Below the pieces are notes generated by a model that did no database searches, was not told the DNA's origin, and saw only the letters and a list, made by a program, of their open reading frames with translations. A program made the position numbers and the translations under genes. DNA of 64,000 bases. Origin: Norana najaformis (lineage: Eukaryota > Annelida > Clitellata > Crassiclitellata > Hormogastridae). The stretch lies in assembly GCA_964023275.1 (NCBI GenBank), contig OZ029915.1:37575073-37639072 (forward strand), read 5' to 3'. Positions within the stretch are counted from its first letter, which is position 1. Every line of letters starts with the position of its first letter. Of this stretch, positions 24,001 through 32,541 are shown piece by piece.

Positions 24001-27000
24001 GAGCCACTAATATGTTTGTGCTTTATTTTCTTAAGCAAATTCTGAGGCATACGTGACTCTTGTAACTAACGATAGTTACGCACTGGGTGCCTTAGTCCTC
24101 AGCCAATCATTACGAAATGTTGGTACAACGAGACAGCTGGTTGTCATGTTTACGCCCGGTGTATCACAGGAGATGCGGTATTCCATTTTTTGTTAATTGT
24201 ATTTTTAATTAATAAAGTGAAACTATCAAATTATCTCTTTTTCATTTATTACACATTAAGACTAATAACTGAAGAGAATAATATTTTTCATTTTGAACTT
24301 CTTTGATGCATAATGTAATGTTTTTATCAGAGTTTTTAAGAATAAAATAGAAATTAGGGAATTAACTGTCCTTGTAAGTTGTTTGGATTCAAGAAGTATG
24401 GATTCAAGAAGTATAGAAGTTTTAGTTTCAGCTAACATGTATCAGAACGTTGAAACTTGCTGTGACCTTTGAATTGCCAGTTTTCTCTTCTTGTCTCTGT
24501 TAAAGGACTGTCGAAGAAGAAAGATATTTATGTTTTGGGAAAGATATGAAACTAATCCTTGTGAAACATTGTGCAAACAATAATTTACCAAGAAGACCAT
24601 AGTTGCCTGCACTTGTTAATAGTAATGATGAAACCTCCATTGTCCGTCTGTCTTTGCTAACTCATACCTTACCAGCCCTTACTTTATCCTGCCTTCATTT
24701 GGTGTTGGTTGTGCTGTTGCAGGGATCAGCTACTGTATGCGTTTGATGTCATGGTTCAAGTAGATGTTCTAGACAGCCAAGATGCCGTCAACCTTGAACT
24801 TCTGAGCCGACCTGACCTCGGGGTGACCTTTACAAAGTTACACTGCTGGAGGTTGACGCAGTTCACGAAATGTGTGTTCATGGATGCCGACACAATGGTA
24901 AATAGCAAGTGTTTAGTTAGGTAACTGGATAAAGTTGCTTGAATAAAGAAATTAATTAGTAGAAAATTCAGAAAATAGAAGAATTTTTTTCTAAAAATTT
25001 TGGCCTATTTGCTATTACAGAATAGTTCTTCATATATGTATGTATGTATGCATGCATGTATGTATGTATGTGTGTATATGCATATATTATATCAGACAAT
25101 AGCCCATATAAACAACTCCCAGGCAAGTGAATCAGATGAATACAAGTGTCTTTTTATGAATGTAGGCCTGATTGCTTTTATTAATCTTGGTAAAATAATT
25201 TGTAATATTACAAAATAATTCTTGTATATATGTATGTACTGTATGTATGCAGGTATGTACGTATGTATGTACATATCTATCAATATCTTAATGTTTTCGG
25301 CAAAGTCATGATGTCTGCTTGATAGTGAATTCTTTACCACTATTTTAATTTATGCTCTGTAAACCATCTAACAAAATACTTGCTTGGTGAACTAGTTGCT
25401 AGTGACAAGTGAAAATAATATGCAAGTGTGTGTATATATATATGTATATGTATGTATGTATGTATGTATATATATGAGCCTGATGTGCCAGACCAAGTCA
25501 TGAACCTTGTTTAGCCAGACTGCTATTTTCCTCAGAGACCATGCATAAATTTTTTAGCATACATCCTGCCTATTGTACATTTCATGTACACCTTGAATTT
25601 GCTTTCAAACATGCATGTTATGTAAACATTATGGTTTCAACAATGTGGCTTGCAAGATGTACAGTGTGTGATGGGCACAGTGGCAGGCAAACGTTTATGA
25701 CTGTCATAAGGGTAGTTGGACTTTTACACATAAGTCATAAACATGTGGAAGCCACTATTTGTACTCTAAAGAAGAGTAAACTTAGTCTATTTCTAAGGTG
25801 ATACTGTAGCCTGATGAGACTCTGATGATGTTTGAGTTGTTTACTGCGGTACTTACAAATGGCCAAGTGTTCGTCTTTTTAAAAGAAATTGTCCATCTAA
25901 CCAATACTTGTTGTAATCCATTGTCATTTAAATATTTGCAAAATTTAATTAACTTACTCCAACTCTTAGGAAAATTTATATATGATTAATTTTTTAGCAC
26001 AACTAAAATATTTAATGCGATTAATATTTTTTGAGCACTTCACATGATTTAAAGATAGCTGAACTGATGCAATTTGAAATGATTGCAACCAAATTTGTTT
26101 ATCAACACCTTTTTTCCCTTGTATGAACTAAGTGCTTGGAATACATGTCTAGTATACAATTGTTATAGTGAATATCTACAGCTGCTTTAGCACAGATTTT
26201 GGTTGCTGCCTTAAAAATTTTAATTATGTTAAAAATATTAGTTGTGCTAAACAATTTAATCATGTTAAAGTTTTAACATGTTATTTGTGTTAATAACCTG
26301 CTAAATGCCCACCTCTAATATATGTGTAAATACGTATGATACATTCACAAATAGAATGTTTCTTTTGTGCTATGAAGATACTGCTTGATTTCTGATTCAC
26401 AAGACTAAATGTGGCAGGACGAAGTTAAAGCAATTTGTTATATGCTGTTTCTGAGTGACCTTGCAATTAAGTGAACTTACTATGAATCACTCACAGGATG
26501 GCTGAACTATATAAATTAAATAAGAAATTGGTTCTGATACTGAAGTATGCCTAATAATTTTCTTTCGATCAATCATGCCTAACTGAACTAGTAATTTTTA
26601 GTGTTAATTGTTTTATTTGCAAATGTAGGTACTTCAAAATACAGATGAATTGTTCGAACGAGAAGAGTTTTCTGCTGCACCAGATGTTGGTTGGCCTGAC
26701 TGCTTCAATTCTGGAGTTTTTGTCTATAGGCCATCAGAGGAAACCTATGCATCTCTTCTTCATTTTGCTGTCACACATGGCAGCTTTGATGGTTAGCTGT
26801 GCAATCTCTGTGATCAAATGACTTTTGTCTGTATTGGTGTAACACCTTGTTAGATGTGTTAGATAGCTATGTTTCAACACTTGTGAGAGAGTTTTTTTAA
26901 TGCTGTATAAATACCCAGATTCGTGCACTGAGCTTTGCCTCAATAGTAAAGAACCCAAGTCAACCTAACAGTTTGACTACGTTAGTCAATTGGATAGAGT

Positions 27001-30000
27001 GCTCGGCTTGTAACACAGAGAGTACAGGTTGAAGCCTCCCTTGAGATGGCTACTGTGTAGGGGCCTTGAGCAAGTCCTACACTCATAACTGCTCATCACC
27101 ATTGACTGATGCTCTGTCATTATAGTGGTGCTTAATAAATGCTGAAATAATAATAATAATTATATTTTCTTGAATGTATAGAGTTTTGCTGCAGAATTAA
27201 AATAAGCTATAGTTTTATAGAAGGCAGCAAGAGAAGATAAGCAACAAGAAGGGCATATTATTTCGTTCTGTGTGTGACCATAAATTGTCTGGTTTTTTGC
27301 TGACTGGCATTGTGTTGCTGCCAGAAATGTTATGCTGAGAGTCATACTTAATTTGCACAGTATTCGGTCATAACTTCTTCGTTTGCTAGTGCATGTGCCT
27401 AGGATAGCAGTGAACCTTTTTGAGAATGTATTCTTACCTGTGTTTTTTTCTATGAACAGGCAGTGTTTGGATGTTTTTGTTATGTTATGATTAGTTGTGC
27501 TTAGAGTTGATGTTGATGAATGTATGCTATGGTTAAGAAACGGACCTGAAGAAAAACACGAAATAGCAACACCTTATCTTTTGAAAGTTATTCTTGTTGT
27601 CATTGACTTGATAACAGCAGTGGCTTAGAAACAGAATTGTTTCAGAATATAGGTTTTGTCTTGCTTATAAATTTTACCAGATTCTTGTTGTAGGTTATAC
27701 TCTGAACTTGAAAACTTTGTGTAGAGAGTGAGACTTGACGGCATGACTCACTGAAAGGCTTTGCGTTAAGCTGTGTCTGTGATTTCTCAGGTGGTGACCA
27801 AGGCCTTCTAAACTCATACTTCTCCGACTGGTCTACGAAAGACATAAAAAGGCATCTGCCGTTTGTGTACAACATCGTTGCACATGCCTTCTACAGTTAT
27901 CTTCCTGCACTGAAGCAGTAAGCAGATTTTATGGCTAGTGCTACCTGCAGGCAAAATTAATGCAGTTTTTAAAATTGATAATAATTAGTACATGTACTAT
28001 ATCACTAATAGAAACTATGGATGGCTTGGGACTTTGAAAATGATGCTGCAAAGTGAAGCAATGCTAAGCATTGTTAGTACTTGGTTGCATGACTATTCAT
28101 ATAGTACCAGGCTGTATGGGCCAACTCAGTCCATCATCCATCTGGCATTGCAATATGTGTACCAGTGTAGGCTGGGAGGACGAAAGGATAACCTGTTGCT
28201 GAATTGAGACAATCTTCATTGCACTTAGACTGAAAGACCCTTCAACCTATAATCCACTCTTCCTGGGAGTTTTATAGAGGCATGAATAAAGTGTGGTACC
28301 CTTACTTTTTCACAGTTGCAAGGATCCAATTTTTTGTGCCTTTGGTATGCTGTATTGGCAATTTCTGTAAACAGTACTGTGGTTTTTAGCCAATAATACC
28401 TGCCTGAAGCTGAATAATTTATTTTGTTTGACTGAGTTTAAAACTATTTGTTCATTTTCAGGTTTGGTCAGAGTATAAAGGTTGTACATTTCATTGGATC
28501 AGTAAAGCCATGGTCTCTAGGATATAATACAGCAACTGGAGAGGTCGAGGGCTACTCCAGTCATGCAGGAGAGTTTGTTAACAGGTGGTGGAAAGTCTTC
28601 ATGGAAAAGATTCACTATAGACTGGATACATCACTTGTGAGAATTCTTGCAATCTTACCAGATTGACAAAATGTGGAGTTCTTTATCATATTTGCTCTTA
28701 TAACATTGTAATGCATAGTATTTAAAATCACTCCTTTTTCCTCAGTCACTGTTCAACTAGGTTGTCCGATTGCCTTTCTTTGGTTATTCCGTAACTAGAA
28801 CGGTTCTTGTACTAGAACTGTTCATGATGAACCGGCTTTTTTGGTTGCTGCAACTGACTTTTGGAACTCTGTCTCTGTATGTTCTTTCTGCTTAGTCACT
28901 TGTGTCATTTCATTCTCAATTCAAGACTTACCTTTTCCAAACTGCTTATCCGCTCTAGACAGTCTCCATCTTTGTGAACTGACCTTCTGGATGTTGACCG
29001 GATTGTGGTTTGGTTTTGGTGCACAATCAGTTGATGCTTTGTGCAACAGACACTATCACTATAGAAGTTACCAATTAATGATAATAGTAATACATGCATG
29101 CATAAATATATAACAGGTGCACACTTGTGTTATGTGTGTGCTTCAAGTTACATTCCCATGGAGGTAAAAGGTCAGGAAGCTGGCCTTTATTCTTCTACTT
29201 GTGTTATGGCATTGATGTTATGCTTACTGTCATTTTTTTATTATTTGCAGTAGAACGTTTTACTAAAGAAGTTAACTGAACATATTTTCTGTTATATTTT
29301 AGGCTTCTTTAGTCAATGTCTTTGAGCGTCATCCTCCTCCTCCACCACCTCCACCATCATGTGAAGCACCAGTTTGGACACTGTTTCCACCCCTACCAGT
29401 TTTTGAGAACACAACGCACCAGATGACAGCTCCATATGTTCCTCCCGAAGTTTCAGTCTTCTATGATCCTACACCTCGGCCACCGGTCTCTGAGGTCCCT
29501 GGGATAGTGGCTGCCCCACAGAGCCGGCCGTTCTTTCACTTTGAAAGCTTTTACACAGAGCCCCCCATGGCGCAAGGAGAGAGCCATCCATTTATGGGAG
29601 AGATGTACCATGCCAAAGAGTTCAGTCAGGTGATGACAGAGTTCACTCACCCACCAGGTCCTCCTCCTCCACCTCCACTGGTAGAACAGGCTGCAGTTGC
29701 TGCTGATGGAAAGGCCAAAGCGGAGACTAAAGCTGTAGTCACAAAGGTCAAGGAACAACCTGTTAGTGAGAAGCCATCGGCTGACGCCACCCATTTGGCA
29801 GAAGCTACTCATGTTGTGACATCTGTATCTGATGTTGGAGGTTCTGCTGCTGTGACAGGAAAGGATGCTACATCAGGTGCAAGAGCTCATGTGACTGAAA
29901 AGGATGCAAATTTAGGTGCTGCTAAGGATTCTCTTGAGGTTAGTTCTAGGTGGTTCACAATGCATTTCACATTTATGAGGTAATTGTAATTGTAATTTAA

Positions 30001-30141
30001 GATTTATAAAGCACATCTTAGAATATAAACTCAACAGAGGTGCTCCTGACCTGAACAAGTAAAATCACTGTTAAACAATACAGTCTTCAGGCGCCTGCGA
30101 AACCCTGAGAGAGGATAAGAGAGGAGCTCAAGTCGCAGACT

Positions 30142-30199
<58 letters not shown>

Positions 30200-31500
30200 T
30201 GGTTCCAGCAGGTGGGACCGACATACTCAAAGCTTCTAGACTGGGCAGTAGCAGTTCGCTTTAAGTTCAGTTCGTTTTAAGGATCAGCATAGTGATAGAA
30301 AGTTAAATTCACAAAAAAAGAAATGCAAAGATCAAGTATTTTCTCAGTCGTTGACAACACATTTTGCATCACATATCAGTGCACAGTAGGGAAATCCACA
30401 AAACAGATATGCAGTGATTAACTTCAGATAATTATGTTATGCAGCCATGACAATTCTGACCCTCTTGCTGCTCTCTTGGCAGCTCTGCACATTCTGCAGA
30501 TATTCACTAAAAATAAAAAAGTTTAAACTAAAATACTATTCTGACTTCTTTTTCTTTTAATCAGCCTTGTTTCCGTGAATCCAAAGCCCTTCGACTTTAG
30601 TCTACATCTGCCTTTCTATCTTCTGGACCTATCCAATCCAAGATGGGGCTGAACATATCAAATCTGAGTCATAAATTTTGGTTTGATTAATATGTTAATA
30701 TGCTGCTTACCTGTAATTTTCAGTGAAAGTTTCTGTTGTTCACTTAAAGTTTATAATCTGTATTAAATGCTCACGTGATGTCCAAATTCTGTTTTTGTGT
30801 GGCTTGAGCATTTTCTTTTGTACGTATCAGTAGTTCTTAGAGTGACAGAAGCCCATACTTACGTGCAAGTATGCTTTTCAGAGTTAATTCTGAAGTCTGC
30901 TCTGGATTCCATATGTTGGGTTCTACATGAACGTGAGAGCCCACCAGTTGTGACATTTCTAGTTATTTAAAGATTATTTGCATGGAGGTGTTTAACAAAA
31001 TCTCTAAGCTAGCGAGGAGCACCTTTGAGAGTAACTTAGAGGGCGCAGTAAAACTGTTCATTTATATATTGGTTTTTATTCATTATTTAATCTACCCATT
31101 TCATTGTACTTTTTAGATGGTCATGAAGTACATATTAATAATGAGAATTATTGTATTGTTGTAATGAGAATTTTCTGTGCAGGTGACCTCAGAAGCATCT
31201 TCCAACCTAAAGATCTACACGAAGCAGCAGCTGAGCGACCGTGAAAGACAGTTCAACTGGGAGCGTGGACAGATCGACTATCTCGGCATAGATTCCTTTG
31301 AAAATATCCTCCGACAGCTAGAGGGAACCATAAAGGAGCCCTTATTTATAGAATCACCACCACCACCAGTGACTGCTCCAAGTCCGGCTGTGCAAAGCTC
31401 TACTCCTCGTCCGCATGTCCAGACCTCTGCATCCGGTCTGTCTTTAGACGATGTACTGACCACTGAAAGTGCAGACAAAGAAACCGCTTCTGAGGATTAA
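19659..31500 (+). CDS. GYG: Glycogenin, self-glucosylating glycogen primer (eight coding exons)
   Basis: Joined exons 19659-19671, 24036-24177, 24723-24897, 26629-26791, 27791-27917, 28462-28636, 29303-29938 and 31183-31500 give 1749 nt, 582 residues; human GYG1 is about 350. Glycogenin is a GT8 glycosyltransferase that adds glucose from UDP-glucose to its own tyrosine, starting cytosolic glycogen granules. Visible: N-terminal [19 protein letters not shown]; the metal/UDP-binding DAD (106-108) in [23 protein letters not shown] (131-143); [10 protein letters not shown]; acceptor Y199 in FYSYLPALK, matching Tyr195 of mammals; [12 protein letters not shown]. Residues 266-477 are a low-complexity linker starting with a run of eight prolines. 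Residues 503-524 ([20 protein letters not shown]) match the glycogen-synthase-binding motif, followed by 55 extra residues. Intron phases 1,2,0,1,2,0,0 all join in frame. Exon 1 is very short, so its choice is the least certain part. Confidence 0.96.
20060..20240 (-). mobile_element. LINE family B fragment (glycogenin intron 1)
   Basis: Matches 8217-8370 in order: GGTTCCATATCAAGATC, GACGGTTACGGTGGATCGTG, GGAGCGAG, GGAAGAGGAGTG. Antisense to glycogenin. Confidence 0.55.
20250..20330 (+). repeat. LINE family A 3' fragment (glycogenin intron 1)
   Basis: GAGCACCCATTGATTGATGT and CTTGTGCGATATAAATTAAC match the family A 3' end. Confidence 0.45.
20330..20420 (-). repeat. Fragment of the same family as 41550-41770, plus (TTAGA)-type tail
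   Basis: Shares ATAGCGACCGTATGGCC and TCGACCCTGCTCAT with 41568-41590 (ATAGCGACCTATGGCC, TTGACCCTGCTCAT). It is joined to a degenerate ATTAGATTAGATTAGG run. Lies in glycogenin intron 1. Confidence 0.5.
20452..20494. other. Perfect 16-bp inverted repeat (hairpin), glycogenin intron 1
   Basis: Arms TATGATGTCAACTCAA (20452-20467) and TTGAGTTGACATCATA (20479-20494) are perfect complements with an 11-nt loop. Much longer than expected by chance; function unknown. Confidence 0.85.
20835..21020 (-). repeat. Purine-rich LINE-like fragment with (GACA)n
   Basis: A GA-rich stretch (GGAGACAGGGCTGAGGAGGG onward) loosely resembles the antisense LINE copies. It ends in (GACA)n at about 20989-21019. Family assignment is weak. 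Confidence 0.35.
21490..21800 (+). mobile_element. Decayed LINE RT fragment (glycogenin intron 1)
   Basis: [12 protein letters not shown] with SCLAGTH, and then [17 protein letters not shown] in another frame, match the RT thumb region of L2/CR1-like elements. The coding frame is broken at least twice. Confidence 0.6.
22490..22670 (+). mobile_element. Possible LINE RT C-terminal remnant (glycogenin intron 1)
   Basis: [11 protein letters not shown] then [13 protein letters not shown] loosely resembles the WNSLPP...FKTYL end of LINE ORF2. Short and uncertain; it could be chance. Confidence 0.3.
23028..23091. ncRNA. pre-miRNA-sized hairpin candidate, glycogenin intron 1
   Basis: Arms 23028-23051 and 23068-23091 pair over 24 bp with two mismatches around a 16-nt loop; the central perfect core is AAGGTTAAAGTCT/AGACTTTAACCTT. 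The size suits a microRNA precursor, but a small palindromic MITE or chance duplication is equally possible. No expression evidence. Confidence 0.25.
24036..24177 (+). CDS. GYG: Glycogenin coding exon 2 (nucleotide-binding N-terminus)
   Basis: Acceptor TTTTCTTAAG, donor ATGCG|GTATTC, phases 1 in and 2 out. Encodes [20 protein letters not shown] through [11 protein letters not shown], the first beta-alpha unit of the GT8 fold. Confidence 0.93.
24723..24897 (+). CDS. GYG: Glycogenin coding exon 3 (DxD motif)
   Basis: Acceptor GCTGTTGCAG; CG|G gives Arg. Donor ACAATG|GTAAAT, phase 0. Contains [16 protein letters not shown] and the catalytic FMDADTM. Confidence 0.95.
25035..25080 (+). repeat. 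(TATG)n microsatellites in glycogenin intron 3
   Basis: TATG repeats here recur at about 25225-25280 and 25425-25475 within the same intron. This resembles the larger arrays at 53 kb. Confidence 0.75.
26629..26791 (+). CDS. GYG: Glycogenin coding exon 4
   Basis: Acceptor AAATGTAG, donor GATG|GTTAGC, phase 1 out. Encodes [19 protein letters not shown] and the invariant [16 protein letters not shown] block. Confidence 0.95.
26975..27155 (+). repeat. tRNA-derived SINE, copy 2 (glycogenin intron 4)
   Basis: A-box TAGTCAATTGG (26983-26993) fits the consensus exactly. The B-box is GTTGAAGCC (27028-27036), one mismatch. Same body and TAGTGGTGCTTAATAAATGC tail followed by (AAT)n. Sense relative to the gene. 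Confidence 0.78.
27791..27917 (+). CDS. GYG: Glycogenin coding exon 5 (acceptor tyrosine)
   Basis: Acceptor GATTTCTCAG, donor AAGCA|GTAAGC, phase 2 out. Encodes [20 protein letters not shown] and FYSYLPALK with the predicted self-glucosylated Y199. Confidence 0.95.
28462..28636 (+). CDS. GYG: Glycogenin coding exon 6 (end of catalytic domain)
   Basis: Acceptor TTCATTTTCAG, donor TCACTT|GTGAGA, phase 0 out. Encodes [20 protein letters not shown] through [13 protein letters not shown], closing the GT8 domain at about residue 265. Confidence 0.95.
28750..29105 (+). mobile_element. LINE family A fragment (glycogenin intron 6)
   Basis: Readable [14 protein letters not shown], then [17 protein letters not shown], which is a degraded WNSLP...FKTYLF end. 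The signature GGTGCACAATCAGTTGATGC and TATAGAAGTTACCAATTA follow. Confidence 0.72.
29303..29938 (+). CDS. GYG: Glycogenin coding exon 7 (proline-rich linker, phase 0/0)
   Basis: Acceptor GTTATATTTTAG, donor CTTGAG|GTTAGT. Encodes 212 residues with no recognisable fold: a run of prolines after ERH, an aromatic/proline segment ([13 protein letters not shown]), another proline run, then an Ala/Lys/Thr-rich stretch. Being 636 nt with phase 0 at both ends, it could be skipped without a frameshift. Confidence 0.9.
30000..30205 (-). repeat. LINE tail, (ATTACA)n type, with adjoining (GA)n (glycogenin intron 7)
   Basis: TAATTGTAATTGTAATTTAA with ATTTATAAAGCACATC is the reverse complement of a tail like that at 46490-46525. 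The unit runs into a (GA)n purine repeat at 30143-30199. Confidence 0.5.
31183..31500 (+). CDS. GYG: Glycogenin coding exon 8 (glycogen-synthase-binding motif, stop)
   Basis: Acceptor TTCTGTGCAG, stop TAA at 31498-31500. Encodes residues 478-582. [20 protein letters not shown] matches the conserved C-terminal motif of glycogenins that recruits glycogen synthase. It is followed by a Pro/Ser/Thr-rich, acidic 55-residue tail. Confidence 0.93.
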   Translation: MTSEASSNLKIYTKQQLSDRERQFNWERGQIDYLGIDSFENILRQLEGTIKEPLFIESPPPPVTAPSPAVQSSTPRPHVQTSASGLSLDDVLTTESADKETASED

Positions 31501-32093
31501 TAGATACTGAGAGTTTTATAAGCACTTGGCACTTACATAGCTCACCAGTATGCACAAACAATTTTGTAAGGTGCGTGTGAGTGCTGACAGATGCTAACTG
31601 GTTCCAAAACATCTGAGAACAATTGTCTGAGTTGAGTATTAAGTGCAAGTGATCTGAAATATTACTGCTTTGTTAACAAATTGTTCTGATTTCTGATAGA
31701 TCTTTGTGGATAAGTTATTTCTTACATAATACTTGGTTTTATGTCATTTAGAATTATTAATCTTTTGCAGGATTCTGTGTTCACCAAAAGTTTGTTGCAT
31801 ATAATCGACTATTCATTCAAACATCAATACAGCTGTACATCATGAGAAAATTAATCTGTCAGTTTGAACTTAGCTTTCTACATGTTTTACTTTCCCGTTT
31901 AAACTTTTTTGTGCTATTTACCGCCAGTCCTTGCCAGTTCTGTACCAGAATAAGTTCTGCCAGATGAGTTTCTTTTCTATAGTATACCGTTTATTGTCCG
32001 AGGTCAATGGTTGCCGATCATTTCTGGCCTTCTGTTCGTTTTCTCTGTGACATGCGAAACACACAGATTTTTAATCTTGATGTTGGTAATAAA
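31501..32093 (+). other. Probable glycogenin 3' UTR with polyadenylation signal
   Basis: Non-coding sequence after the stop runs to AATAAA at 32088-32093, about 590 nt downstream, a reasonable 3' end. It contains no recognisable repeat, unlike the DNA that follows from about 32305. Confidence 0.5.
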
Positions 32094-32304
32094 ACTAACA
32101 AACAAAATTTAAAATATTTTAAACATGGCCTAAAATTTTTGCTACTGCCACCTCATAATCAGTTGGTAATGGCGTTAAGCCTGCAACAGTAATTTTAGGC
32201 TTTTGGTTGTTTCTTCATTAACCAAGATTGCAATGCAGCTTTAGGAATGGCTAAGAAAACAGCTTAATCTTACTTGACAGTGGAAAATTTTAATGGGATG
32301 AATG

Positions 32305-32525
32305 CATTAAATTTAAGTTTGCTTGTGTCATTTCGTTCTCAGCTTAAAACTTACCTTTTCAAATTGCTTATCAACCATTGGATGCCTCTATGTTTTTGTG
32401 GATTGACTTGGATATTGACCTGATTGCAGCTTGGCTTTGGTGCGCCATCAGTTGATGCCTTGTGCATTAGACACCGGCATGTTAGAAGTTACTAATTACA
32501 GTTACATGCAGCTGGTAATAATAAC
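32305..32525 (+). mobile_element. LINE family A 3' fragment hosting the RTE insertion
   Basis: TGTGTCATTTCGTTCTCAGC, ACTTACCTTTTCAAATTGCT, GGTGCGCCATCAGTTGATGC and GTGCATTAGACA are the best preserved copy of the 3' signature here. The RTE target site begins just after its tail, at 32526. Confidence 0.72.
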
Positions 32526-32541
32526 ATTGTAGGTGAATTTA
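32526..32541 (+). repeat. 5' target-site duplication of the RTE element
   Basis: ATTGTAGGTGAATTTA, identical to 35693-35708. It lies immediately after the A/T-rich tail of an older LINE fragment. Confidence 0.85.
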
